Shown here piece after piece: positions 24,667-33,453 of a stretch of 64,000 nucleotides of DNA. The notes beneath the pieces are model-generated. The model was not told the origin of the DNA. It worked only from the letters and a program-made list of their open reading frames with translations, and did not search any database. The stretch spans positions 3,816-67,815 of the forward strand of contig JAGWBP010000015.1 of NCBI GenBank assembly GCA_021295835.1. Direction: 5' to 3'. Every line of letters begins with the position of its first letter. The stretch's first letter is position 1. The DNA is from Gemmatimonadota bacterium. GTDB lineage: Bacteria > Gemmatimonadota > Gemmatimonadetes > Longimicrobiales > Gaopeijiaceae. Position numbers and translations under genes: made by a program.

Positions 24667-25653
24667 TCAGCTCGGGGGCACGGACTCGTCTGGCTCGCCC
24701 TCGGCGATCGACCTCCGCATCTGGGTGTCGGACTCGATGTTGCGGTACCGTGCGTAGTCCATGATCCCCATGTTCCCGCTCCGGAAGGCGTCGGCCATCG
24801 CGAGCGGGATCTGCGCCTCGGCGGCGATCACCTCGGCGCGCATCTCCTCCACGCGCGCCTTCATCTCCTGCTCCCTCGCCGTCGCCATCGCCCGGCGCTT
24901 CTCGGCCTGTGCCTGCGCGATGCGCTTGTCGGCCTCGGCCTGATCGGTCTGCAGCTCGGCACCGATGTTCTTCCCTACGTCCACATCGGCGATGTCGATC
25001 GAGAGGATCTCGAAGGCCGTCCCGGAGTCGAGGCCCTTCTGGAGCACCGTCTTGGAAATCGCGTCCGGGTTCTCCAGGACGCCCTTGTGGGTGTCGGCGG
25101 AGCCGATCGTGGAGACGATCCCCTCGCCGACCCGCGCTAGGATCGTCTCCTCGCCAGCGCCGCCCACCAGGCGGTTGATGTTCGCCCTCACGGTGACCCG
25201 CGCGACCGCGATCAATTGGATCCCGTCCTTGGCCATCGCGGCTACCCTAGGCGTCTGCACGACCTTGGGGTTCACCGACATCTGCACGGCCTCGAGGACG
25301 TCGCGACCGGCCAGATCGATGGCTGCGGCCCGCTGGAAGGGCAGTTCGATAGTGGCCTTGTCGGCGCTGATCAGCGCCCGCACCACGCGGTGCACGTCGC
25401 CTCCGGCCAGGTAGTGGGCCTCCAGGTGGGCCACGTCGAGCGGCAGCCCCGCCTTGGTAGACGCGATCAGGGGGCGTACCACCGCCGGAGGGCTGACCTT
25501 GCGCAGCCGCATCCCTATGAGCGTGCCCAGGCCGAGCCGAACACGGGAGGACACGGCCTCGATCCAGAGGCGAACCGGCACTGCCCATAGGAGCAGGACA
25601 ACGCCAAGAAAGGCCAGAAAGAGGAACATCAGGGTGGTTGTCATCGTGTCCAA
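24667..25653 (-). CDS. floA: Flotillin-like protein FloA
   Basis: 328 residues. A membrane-inserted hydrophobic N-terminus (TLMFLFLAFLGVVLLLWAVPV) is followed by the SPFH-type region and the strongly conserved block PKVVQTPRVAAMAKDGIQL, then RVTVRANINRLVGGAGEETILARVGEGIVSTIG, and a helical Ala/Glu-rich stretch (AQAEKRRAMATAREQEMKAR). These are characteristic of bacterial FloA (UPF0365). It organises functional membrane microdomains. Located 89 bp downstream of nfeD, the usual partner. Confidence 0.93.
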   Translation of the reverse strand: MDTMTTTLMFLFLAFLGVVLLLWAVPVRLWIEAVSSRVRLGLGTLIGMRLRKVSPPAVVRPLIASTKAGLPLDVAHLEAHYLAGGDVHRVVRALISADKATIELPFQRAAAIDLAGRDVLEAVQMSVNPKVVQTPRVAAMAKDGIQLIAVARVTVRANINRLVGGAGEETILARVGEGIVSTIGSADTHKGVLENPDAISKTVLQKGLDSGTAFEILSIDIADVDVGKNIGAELQTDQAEADKRIAQAQAEKRRAMATAREQEMKARVEEMRAEVIAAEAQIPLAMADAFRSGNMGIMDYARYRNIESDTQMRRSIAEGEPDESVPPS

Positions 25654-25742
25654 GGTCGGTGCTTTCCTTTACGCTGTTCGTTTGATCGTCGTCTGACTGG
25701 CGCCCGGCTCGGCGCGATGGCGAAGGCCGCGCGGCCGGGAGA

Positions 25743-27122
25743 TCACCGCTCCGGCCCCGCCGACTGGATGTCTGCGGGGCGGACGACGTGGCGATACCCC
25801 TCGGCGGCGAGCACGCGGATCGGCGTCCCCTCGCGGATCCACTCGCTCTCGGAGACCACGTCGACGCGCTCCTCGCCGAAGATTCCGACGCCCGCCGGAC
25901 GCAGGTCGGTCATCGCGACGCCCACCTCGCCCACGAGCTCGGAGCGCACCTCTGCCGAAGTATAGCCCTCTTCCCGATCGGTGGACTCGCCCAGGATGAC
26001 GCCGCTTCGGCGCAGCCGCCAACTGTTCGGGAGGGAGCGTAGGAGGGACCATGCAGTCATCGTCACCAACAAGATAGCTGCGAGGATTACCGTGACGGCC
26101 TGCACGATGTCGTTTCCGGTCGGGAATCTCCCGAGCTGCGCGGTGACGAGCCCTGCCACGAGCGCCGCCACCCCCGCGATCCCGAAGACCCCAAATCCCG
26201 GCACCACCAGAACTTCGACGAGCACCAGGATCACCCCCGCGACGACGAGGATCACGTCCATCGCCCCTGCGAGCCCCACCAACTGGTGAGCACCGAAGAA
26301 AAGGGCCAGCGCGGCGAGGCCCACGGAGCCCGGGATCCCGAAGCCGGGACTCTTGATCTCGAAGAGCAGGCCCAGGAAGCCTAGGGAGAGGAGGAGCGGC
26401 GCGACGACCGGATTGGTGAAGAAGCGCACCATGCGCTCTGCCCAGTTGACCTCCGCCGATGCGACCTCGGCCCCGGCCATTCCCAGCACCTCGAGCGCGT
26501 CGTCCCAGTCCGCCGCCTCCACCGCGTAGTCGAGCGCCACCGCCTCCTGGGTGGTCAGCGTAAGCAGCTTGCCCTCCTCCACAAGCCCCGCCACCGCGAT
26601 TTCCTCGTCGACCATCGCCTCCGCCACGGCCGGGTCGAGGCCGCGAGCCTCCGTCAGCGCCCGCATCTGTGCCCTCATCGCCGAGACCATCTTCTCGGAC
26701 GCCTTCTCGCCGCTCCCGTCCACCGGGGTGGCCGCTCCCATGACAGCCCCTTCGCGCATCACCACGCGCTCGGCCGAGAGGGCGATCATCGCCCCGGCGG
26801 AGTAGGCGTACATGTTCACGAAGGAGTACACGGGGACTGCCGAACGACTCACGGCGCTCGTTATCCTGAGCGCCGCGTCGACTCGCCCCCCCTGGGTCTC
26901 TATGTCCAGGACCACCGCGTCGGCCCCCGCATCGGCAGCCTCCTCGAGCACCCGCTCGATGAAGGGCGCCAGGCCCATCTCCACCGTTCCACTAACGGGG
27001 ACTCGCACCACCTGCTGCGCGGCTCCGGGGGCCGCCCAGAGCGCGGCGAAGGCCGCCAGCGGGAGGAAGGCGGCGGAGCGGCCCGCACGGCGGGGGGCGG
27101 TCCCGGGCGGTGCCGCCAACAC
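25743..27122 (-). CDS. NfeD-family membrane serine protease
   Basis: 459 residues: cleavable signal peptide (AAFLPLAAFAALWAAPGAAQ), a ClpP-class protease domain (VVLDIETQGGRVDAALRI; YAYSAGAMIALSAERVVM contains the nucleophile serine; the later lysine completes a Ser-Lys dyad in the family), four or so membrane segments around residues 240-365, and a C-terminal NfeD OB-fold (SELVGEVGVAMTDLRPAGVGIFGEERVDVVSE). Long-form NfeD proteins cleave hydrophobic substrates and work with flotillin/stomatin partners; floA is next in the operon. GTG start with a GGAGGAAGG site. Confidence 0.9.
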   Translation of the reverse strand: MLAAPPGTAPRRAGRSAAFLPLAAFAALWAAPGAAQQVVRVPVSGTVEMGLAPFIERVLEEAADAGADAVVLDIETQGGRVDAALRITSAVSRSAVPVYSFVNMYAYSAGAMIALSAERVVMREGAVMGAATPVDGSGEKASEKMVSAMRAQMRALTEARGLDPAVAEAMVDEEIAVAGLVEEGKLLTLTTQEAVALDYAVEAADWDDALEVLGMAGAEVASAEVNWAERMVRFFTNPVVAPLLLSLGFLGLLFEIKSPGFGIPGSVGLAALALFFGAHQLVGLAGAMDVILVVAGVILVLVEVLVVPGFGVFGIAGVAALVAGLVTAQLGRFPTGNDIVQAVTVILAAILLVTMTAWSLLRSLPNSWRLRRSGVILGESTDREEGYTSAEVRSELVGEVGVAMTDLRPAGVGIFGEERVDVVSESEWIREGTPIRVLAAEGYRHVVRPADIQSAGPER

Positions 27123-27205
27123 TACCGGCCTTCCTCCGGCGTCAAACGCACGGCGGCCGACCCGGCCTGCGGTCGGGTCGGCCCCCGCGCTCGAAATTGC
27201 CGCGA

Positions 27206-29032
27206 CTACCGCGCCTCTCCCGGGATGCCGTCGCTCAGGTGCACATAGGGCGTGATGGCCCCATCGATTCCCGCAGGCAGATTGCCGTCCCAGTCGCGCA
27301 GGAAGGCGCGAATCGTGCCACCCTCGCCATCGCGCACGATCGCCATGAAGTCCTCGCTGCCAGGAGTCAGCGCGTCTTCGCCGTCAGGGCCGGATAGCTC
27401 GATCCGCTCCAGAGCCCCGTCGCTCTCCGGGTCGTACGGGAGCGCAAAGAAGAAGGCCGCTCCCTCGCCGTCCACCACCTGCACCGGGGTGAAGTCGAAG
27501 GAGAAGCGCTCCTCGCCCTCGGGCCCAAGGCCCGTCAGGGTGTAGGGGCCACCTGCGGAAGGCTCGGTCGGGTGCATATCGATCAGGAAGGCGGGGTCGA
27601 GCTCGACACTCCCCTTGTAGGCGGTCCCCCATAGGAGCAGCGTCTGCTCCTTGGGAGGTAGCAGCGGGCGCTCCTGGGTGCCCTCCGACCGCACCCTGTA
27701 GTCCATGGCCCGCTCGAAGTGGTATTCGCTCACCCAATTCGAACCGCAGTAGCTCATGAAGTCGGTGTACGAGGGATCGATCAAGACATCCCTCCTGGGG
27801 TCCCATCCCCAATGCCCGATTTCGCCTCCGGAGTGGGGGTAGTTGGGGTCAGGTCCTCCGGCGCCTCCGCACGGCGCGTGGAAGAGGTTCATCGAGTGGC
27901 CGATCTCGTGGACGAAAGTCGAATTGCCGGCGATCCCGACGCTCACATGGGGATACCCGATAGCGGCGGCCACGCCCCCCACGCAGCAGAATCCACGCGC
28001 GACTCCGTAGTAGTAGCCGACCTCGCCCTCGTCCCGCCAGAGCGCCCGGATCTGGTTGCGCCACTGTATCACGCCATTGAAACTCTCGTTGGCCGGAGCG
28101 TCGGAATGGAGTATATCGTGGCCGATCGCCTCCATGTCCTCGATCGGCAGCCAAGCCCGGAGGGTCCGCATGTTCGAAGCGTCTTCGGACACTTCGTCCT
28201 GCCACATGCCGGGGAGATCGTTCGCGTCGTCGGACTGCCAACTGAAGTGGGTGGGAACCAGCGTCTGGTAGTGGATCTTGAGTCCAACGACATCGAGCTC
28301 CATCCTGCCCGACTCGGGTATCCGCGTGACGCTCCCCTCCGCTGCCGGCACCCTGCCCTCCGGATCCATGTCGATGACCATCTCGACCCCCGGCTGCAGG
28401 ACATGCCCCGGAATTATCGCATTGTACGAATCGTCGCGCCGACCTTGCTCCACATCGACGGGAAGCTCCTCCACCGGTGCCGCAATCGTCGTCGTGTAGA
28501 CCTCCTCGCCATCCTGGTAGAAGGTCGCCCGGACGCTCGGCTGAAAATAGCTCGGCCCGTTCCCCGTCAGGAAGACCCGGAGCAGGGCATCGCGGTCCGC
28601 CACCAGGGGGACCGAGCCATCGGGGTCCTGGTTGGACTGGTTCAGGTAGAAGGAGGGCACCGAAATCCGCAAGCGTTCCGGACTGATCCGCAGATGGACG
28701 CTCGCCGCCAGTTCGGCCACATAGGCCGCTAGATCCAGCTTGCCGCCGTCGTTTGCCACCAGGAGGCCGTCGCCGGCCACCGTGATCGCTTCCTTGTAGC
28801 GCTCGTCCTCGATGTACCAGGTGACCGGCACCCACGAGGGCTTCCCCACCTCCTCGCCGTTCTCGTCGTAGAAGAGCAGCCGGAGCCTCGCCGTGTCCCC
28901 TTCCGTGAGGATCGTGTCGTTCGGCGAGATTTCGAAGGAAACGGGAAGCTGAGCTGCCTTCGGGGCGAGATCGCAAGCAGCAAGAGCCGCGATGGCAGCT
29001 CCGGTCAGAGTTCCGAGGATACGTCCCATCAT
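27206..29032 (-). CDS. M66-like zinc metalloprotease lipoprotein
   Basis: 608 residues. Lipoprotein signal with lipobox ALAAC (cysteine 20), then two beta-rich Ig-like regions (about 25-125 and 125-250). The catalytic domain has HEIGHSMNLFH at about 375-385, the metzincin-type HExxHxxNxxH form, followed by CGG-GGPDPNYPHSGGEIGHWGWD and a Met-turn candidate in DFMSYCGSNWVS. This layout resembles secreted peptidase M66 (StcE-type) enzymes, which cut glycoproteins or matrix proteins. A surface-exposed or released protease is inferred. Tandem ATG codons at 29032 and 29029 follow an AGGA site. Monocistronic. Confidence 0.8.
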   Translation of the reverse strand: MMGRILGTLTGAAIAALAACDLAPKAAQLPVSFEISPNDTILTEGDTARLRLLFYDENGEEVGKPSWVPVTWYIEDERYKEAITVAGDGLLVANDGGKLDLAAYVAELAASVHLRISPERLRISVPSFYLNQSNQDPDGSVPLVADRDALLRVFLTGNGPSYFQPSVRATFYQDGEEVYTTTIAAPVEELPVDVEQGRRDDSYNAIIPGHVLQPGVEMVIDMDPEGRVPAAEGSVTRIPESGRMELDVVGLKIHYQTLVPTHFSWQSDDANDLPGMWQDEVSEDASNMRTLRAWLPIEDMEAIGHDILHSDAPANESFNGVIQWRNQIRALWRDEGEVGYYYGVARGFCCVGGVAAAIGYPHVSVGIAGNSTFVHEIGHSMNLFHAPCGGAGGPDPNYPHSGGEIGHWGWDPRRDVLIDPSYTDFMSYCGSNWVSEYHFERAMDYRVRSEGTQERPLLPPKEQTLLLWGTAYKGSVELDPAFLIDMHPTEPSAGGPYTLTGLGPEGEERFSFDFTPVQVVDGEGAAFFFALPYDPESDGALERIELSGPDGEDALTPGSEDFMAIVRDGEGGTIRAFLRDWDGNLPAGIDGAITPYVHLSDGIPGEAR

Positions 29033-29149
29033 GTCGGTATGTCCTTTCCGATGTCCCGTCCCCTGTCGTGCCCGCAGCCGGGGTGCTCGCATGCACGGCC
29101 CAGAGGGGGGGGCGCAGTGCGTGCCGCACCGCGCCAGTCCACTCCAAGT

Positions 29150-29280
29150 GTAAACCATGGAGCGCGGGTCGGGCAACCTCCACGGCCCGTGGAGAGACCC
29201 ACCCGCGGCATCCTAGCGGCGCTGCATCCCTGCTGGACGCTTCGCTCGCATGTCCACAGTGAAACGTACACCGCCCCTAC
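29150..29280 (+). repeat. Dispersed repeat, diverged left-arm copy
   Basis: CGGCCCGTGGAGAGACC, CCCGCGGCATCCTAGCG, GGCGCTGCATCCCTGCTGG and CGCTCGCATGTCCACAGTG match successive parts of the left arm at 3960-4022. A partial second start (CAACCTCCACGGC) lies just before it, suggesting nested insertion. It ends against the stop codon of the lipoprotein gene at 29277. Located between two minus-strand genes. Confidence 0.55.
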
Positions 29281-29885
29281 CCAGCCAGTTCCACCCCCAT
29301 CAGCACGCACGCATAGTAGGCGCGCTGGATCGCGAGCTCGTACGACTCTGCGCCGATCGCGACCCGCGCCCACCACGCCAGCCGCCTGGCGCGGCTCACG
29401 CTGACCGGCTCCTCGGTGCCTACTCCGGGCTCGGGCGGCATGGCGGCGGCGGCCGCATCGACCAGCGAGAGCGCCACGCTCCTGGGCGACACCCGGCGGA
29501 GCTCGTCGGCCGCCCCGAGCGCCCCGTGCGCTGCGGCGCTCCAGTCGCCGATCGAGAGCGCCTGGGTGGCGCGGGCGAGCTCGAGCGCCGCCTCGCGGAC
29601 CGCCGCCGAGAGCCTGCCCGGCAGCGTCGTCGACAGCGCCTCCGCCTCGGCGATGGCGGAGCGGACGGATTGCACCAGCCCGTGGGCAGATGCGGAGTCG
29701 GCCGGGGTGCCGGGGGCGAGCTCCGCCTGGATAGGCAGGGGCTGCGACAGCTTCAGCGCAGGCACGAGTCCAGCCGCCACCACCCCCGACTCCACCTCGG
29801 TCGGGGTACTGCCGCACGCCGTGGCCGCGACTGCGGTCAGGAGGGCGACGGCCACCCTTCCGCGGGATTCTGGGTGCTTCCTCAT
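29277..29885 (-). CDS. Hypothetical alanine-rich lipoprotein
   Basis: 202 residues. Signal peptide with lipobox ATAC (GRVAVALLTAVAATACGS) predicts lipid anchoring. The mature part is Ala/Leu-rich and helical (LVQSVRSAIAEAEALSTTL, REAALELARATQALSIGDWSAAAHGALGAADELRR) and ends with SYELAIQRAYYACVLMGVELAG. The paired helices recall a TPR-like or four-helix arrangement, but I cannot assign a family. It is divergent from the acyl-CoA operon. Confidence 0.6.
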   Translation of the reverse strand: MRKHPESRGRVAVALLTAVAATACGSTPTEVESGVVAAGLVPALKLSQPLPIQAELAPGTPADSASAHGLVQSVRSAIAEAEALSTTLPGRLSAAVREAALELARATQALSIGDWSAAAHGALGAADELRRVSPRSVALSLVDAAAAAMPPEPGVGTEEPVSVSRARRLAWWARVAIGAESYELAIQRAYYACVLMGVELAG

Positions 29886-29886
29886 C

Positions 29887-29916
29887 TTGCAAATCTAACG
29901 CAGGGTCGCGTGTTAT
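29887..29916 (+). promoter_or_regulatory. Candidate promoter of the acyl-CoA degradation operon
   Basis: TTGCAA (29887-29892), an 18-nt spacer and TGTTAT (29911-29916) lie 60 bp upstream of the first hydratase gene in a locally AT-richer stretch. It overlaps the start region of the divergent lipoprotein gene. Assigned by eye against the sigma-70 consensus. Confidence 0.35.
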
Positions 29917-29975
29917 CTTTTGGGGTTCGGAAGGAACCCAGACCGCCATCTCACCCCCACAGGACCCACCCCTTC

Positions 29976-30779
29976 ATGACCGAGAAAACCCTCGTCCGCT
30001 ACTCCGATGCCGGTGGCGGGGTCGCGGTCGTCACCCTCGACGACCCACCCGCGAACACCTACACCCACGAGATGATGCGCGAGCTTGACGACGCGATCCT
30101 CAGGGCGCGCTTCGACGACGACGTCCATGTGATCGTGCTCACCGGCCAGGGCGGCAAGTTCTTCTCGGCGGGCGCCAACATCGGGATGCTCGCCAAGGTC
30201 ACCACCGGCTTCAAGTACTGCTTCTGCCTCCACGCCAACGAGACGCTGAACCGCCTGGAGCAGACGCCGAAGCTGACGATCGCGGCGCTGAACGGCCACA
30301 CGGTGGGCGGGGGCCTCGAGATCGCGATGGCGGCCGACCTGCGCATCGCGCGCGCCGGACGGAGCATGTGCGGCCTCCCGGAGGTCAACCTCGGCGTGCT
30401 TCCCGGGACCGGCGGCACCCAGCGCCTCGCGCGTCTGGTCGGCAAGTCGCGCTCGATCGAGATGATGACGACGGGGCGCACCTTCGGATTCGACGAGGCG
30501 AAGGAGCTCGGCATAGTCAACGACGTGTGGGAGACCGACACCCTGGACGATTTCATGGAGAGGGTGGTCGAGTACGCCCGTGGCTTCTGTCCGCCGGGTC
30601 GCGCCTCCAAGGCGGTGGGGCTCATCAAGCGGTCGGTGCAGACCGGGGCCGAGATTCCATTCGAGACGGCTCTCGCCCTGGAGAGGGAGCTCCAGCAGCA
30701 GCTCTTCGCCAGCGACGACGCGCGCGAGGGGCTGAGCGCCTACATCGAGAAGCGCAAGCCCGAATTCTCGGGCAGTTGA
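29976..30779 (+). CDS. Enoyl-CoA hydratase/isomerase family protein
   Basis: 267 residues of crotonase fold. Oxyanion-hole segments are GKFFSAGANIGML and NGHTVGGGLEIAMAADLRIA, with the acidic-residue segment LPEVNLGVLPGTGGTQRLARLVG that positions catalytic glutamates. It hydrates enoyl-CoA in beta-oxidation or aromatic ring degradation. The start ATG at 29976 was preferred over upstream in-frame codons that overlap the divergent gene. First gene of a five-gene plus-strand operon; its TGA stop overlaps the TTG start of the aldehyde dehydrogenase. Confidence 0.88.
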   Translation: MTEKTLVRYSDAGGGVAVVTLDDPPANTYTHEMMRELDDAILRARFDDDVHVIVLTGQGGKFFSAGANIGMLAKVTTGFKYCFCLHANETLNRLEQTPKLTIAALNGHTVGGGLEIAMAADLRIARAGRSMCGLPEVNLGVLPGTGGTQRLARLVGKSRSIEMMTTGRTFGFDEAKELGIVNDVWETDTLDDFMERVVEYARGFCPPGRASKAVGLIKRSVQTGAEIPFETALALERELQQQLFASDDAREGLSAYIEKRKPEFSGS

Positions 30780-32245
30780 CGGAACCGCCGCGGGTTCAGC
30801 CCCCCACTCGCCTCTGGATAGGTGGCGAGTGGGCGGATGCCGACGACGGAGGGACCTTCCCCTCGGTGAACCCCGCCACCGAGGAGGTGATCGCCGAGGT
30901 CGCCGAGGCGGGCGAGCGCGACATCGACCGGGCGGTGCGGGCGGCTCGAGACGCGCTTCGGGACGACAGTTGGGGGCGCGCCAGCCCGCACAGGCGCTCC
31001 CTCCTCCTCTGGAGGCTCGCCGACCTGGTCGACGAACACGCCGACGAGCTAGCGCTGCTCGAGGTGCAGGACAACGGCAAGCCCTACTTCGAGGCCCGCC
31101 GGATCGACGTGCCGAGCGTCGCGCAGACCCTTCGCTACTACGCCGGGATGGCAGACAAGGTTCAGGGTGACACGATCGCGGTGCCCGGACCCTACCTCAA
31201 CTACACGCTGCGCGAGCCGGTGGGGGTCGTGGGGGCGATCATCCCGTGGAACTTCCCCCTCTCGATGGCGTCCTGGAAGGCCGCGCCCGCGCTCGCCTGC
31301 GGGAACACGGTGGTGCTCAAGCCAGCCGAGCAGACGCCGCTCACGGCGCTACGGCTGGGCGAGCTCGCCTCGGAGGCGGGCTTCCCGCCCGGCGTGCTCA
31401 ACGTCGTGCCAGGCTACGGCGAACGGGCGGGCGCGGCGCTGGTGAGGCACCCCGGGGTGGATGCCATCTCCTTCACCGGCTCGACCGAGGTGGGTCGCAC
31501 GATCATGCGCGAGGCGGCGGGCACGCTCAAGAAGGTCTCGCTCGAGCTCGGTGGCAAGTCGCCCAACATCGTCTTCGCCGACTCGGATCTGCGGGCGGCC
31601 GTCAGGGGCGCCTCGATGGGGATCTTCTACGGCAAGGGCGAGGTCTGCGCGGCGGGCAGCCGCATCCTCGTCGAGAGCTCGGTGCACGAAGAGGTGGTCG
31701 AAGGGCTGAAGGGGCTGGCGGCCAAGGCCACCGTGGGCGACCCGATGGCGCCGACCACCCGCCTGGGGGCGATCGTCAGCGAGGAGCAGCTCGACCGGGT
31801 GATGGGGTACATCGAGGCGGGCGTCGGCGATGGTGCGGAGCTGGTGGCGGGAGGCGAGCGCGTCCGGGTGAAGGGACGCGGCCACTTTGTCACGGCGACG
31901 GTCTTCTCCGGGGTGGAGCCCGAGATGCGGATCGCTCGCGAGGAGATCTTCGGGCCGGTGGCGGCGGTCACCCCCTTCGACGACATCGACGACGCGATCG
32001 CCAAGGCGAACGACTCTCTCTACGGGCTCGCCGCCGGGGTCTGGACGCGCGACATCGGCAAGGCGCACCGTCTCGCCTCCGAGATCGACGCCGGGACCGT
32101 CTGGGTGAACACCTACAACCAGTACGCGGCCGCGTCGCCCTTCGGCGGCTACAAGGAGAGCGGCTTCGGACGCGATCTGGGCTTCCAGTCGGCGCTCGAG
32201 AAGTACACTCAGCTCAAGAGCGTCTGGGTGGCACTCGACCGGTAG
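30776..32245 (+). CDS. NAD(P)+-dependent aldehyde dehydrogenase
   Basis: 489 residues. ALDH landmarks: PWNFPLSMASWKAAPALACGN (Rossmann entry), FTGSTEVGR, catalytic Glu257 in LELGGKSPN, and catalytic Cys291 in GEVCAAGSR. The C-terminal PFGGYKESGFGRDLG is also typical. It oxidises an aldehyde to the acid; the substrate is unknown. No ATG or GTG is available at the right place, so the TTG at 30776, overlapping the preceding stop (TTGA), is taken as the start and gives normal family length. Confidence 0.9.
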   Translation: MTEPPRVQPPTRLWIGGEWADADDGGTFPSVNPATEEVIAEVAEAGERDIDRAVRAARDALRDDSWGRASPHRRSLLLWRLADLVDEHADELALLEVQDNGKPYFEARRIDVPSVAQTLRYYAGMADKVQGDTIAVPGPYLNYTLREPVGVVGAIIPWNFPLSMASWKAAPALACGNTVVLKPAEQTPLTALRLGELASEAGFPPGVLNVVPGYGERAGAALVRHPGVDAISFTGSTEVGRTIMREAAGTLKKVSLELGGKSPNIVFADSDLRAAVRGASMGIFYGKGEVCAAGSRILVESSVHEEVVEGLKGLAAKATVGDPMAPTTRLGAIVSEEQLDRVMGYIEAGVGDGAELVAGGERVRVKGRGHFVTATVFSGVEPEMRIAREEIFGPVAAVTPFDDIDDAIAKANDSLYGLAAGVWTRDIGKAHRLASEIDAGTVWVNTYNQYAAASPFGGYKESGFGRDLGFQSALEKYTQLKSVWVALDR

Positions 32246-32255
32246 CCGGTAGCCC

Positions 32256-33452
32256 ATGAGCGAGGCCTGGATCGTCGATGCGGTGCGAACGCCCATCGGG
32301 CGCCACGGGGGGGCGCTCGCCTCCGTACGGCCCGATGACCTGGCGGCGGTGGCGATCGGGGGCCTCCTCGAGCGCACCGGGTTCCCGGCGTCCGAACTCG
32401 ACGACGTGATCCTCGGCTGCACCAACCAGGCCGGAGAGGACAACCGCAATGTGGCCCGGATGGCGCTCCTGCGGGCCGGACTCCCCACCGAAACCCCCGG
32501 CCAGACGGTGAACCGGCTCTGTGGGTCGGGGCTGCAGGCGGTGGCGGCGGCCTTTCATGCGATTCGCGCGGGCGAGGGCAGCGCCTTCGTCGCGGGCGGC
32601 GTCGAGTCGATGAGCCGCGCCCCCTACGCGATGCTGAAACCCGATCGCGGCTACGCGCGCGGCACCCCCGAGGTGGCGGACACGGTGCTCGGGTGGCGCT
32701 TCCCCAATCCGGAGCTGCCCGACCGGTGGACGATCAGCCTGGGGAGCACGGCCGAGGTGGTGGCCCGCGAATTCGCAGTCGGCCGCGACGAGCAGGACGC
32801 CTTCGCCGCCGAGAGCCAACGCAGGGCGGGCGCCGCGATCGAGGCGGGACGCTTCGACGCCGAGATCGTGCCGGTCGAGGCCCCCCAGCGCCGGGGCGAC
32901 CCGGTGAGGGTCGAGCACGACGAGCACCCGAGGCCAGGCACCACGGCCGCGTCACTCTCCAGGCTGCGCCCGGTCTTCGAGCAGGGCGGCACCGTCACGG
33001 CGGGCAACTCGTCGGGGATCAACGACGGCGCCTCGGCGCTCCTCGTCGTGGAGGCGCAGACGGCCCGTGCGCACGGCCTCGAGCCGATGGCGTCGATCCT
33101 CGCCACGGCGGTGGCCGGAGTCGAGCCCGACCGTATGGGGCTCGGCCCGGTTCCGGCGACCCTGCGCTGCGTGAGGCGCCTCGGCCACGGGACCGGAGAC
33201 TACGACCTGGTGGAGCTGAACGAGGCATTTGCGGCCCAGGCGATCCCGTGCATGCGCATGCTCGACCTCGATCCCGGGCGGGTGAATGTGAATGGCGGCG
33301 CGATCGCTCTGGGACACCCGGTCGGGTGCTCGGGAGCGCGGATCCTGACCACTCTTCTTCACGAGATGGCGCGGGGGGGGGGACGGCGGGGACTCGCGAC
33401 GATGTGCATCGGCGTGGGCCAGGGGATCACCGTCGCGGTGGAGGGGTGCTGA
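32256..33452 (+). CDS. Thiolase (acetyl-CoA acyltransferase)
   Basis: 398 residues. Active-site cysteine 89 in VNRLCGSGLQAV, GGVESMSRAPYAM, the C-terminal histidine in NGGAIALGHPVG and the second cysteine in MCIGVGQG. It cleaves 3-ketoacyl-CoA (degradative) or condenses acetyl-CoA. With its neighbours it fits the lower part of phenylacetate, fatty-acid or similar acyl-CoA degradation. Third gene of the operon, 10 bp after the aldehyde dehydrogenase. Confidence 0.93.
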   Translation: MSEAWIVDAVRTPIGRHGGALASVRPDDLAAVAIGGLLERTGFPASELDDVILGCTNQAGEDNRNVARMALLRAGLPTETPGQTVNRLCGSGLQAVAAAFHAIRAGEGSAFVAGGVESMSRAPYAMLKPDRGYARGTPEVADTVLGWRFPNPELPDRWTISLGSTAEVVAREFAVGRDEQDAFAAESQRRAGAAIEAGRFDAEIVPVEAPQRRGDPVRVEHDEHPRPGTTAASLSRLRPVFEQGGTVTAGNSSGINDGASALLVVEAQTARAHGLEPMASILATAVAGVEPDRMGLGPVPATLRCVRRLGHGTGDYDLVELNEAFAAQAIPCMRMLDLDPGRVNVNGGAIALGHPVGCSGARILTTLLHEMARGGGRRGLATMCIGVGQGITVAVEGC

Positions 33453-33453
33453 C

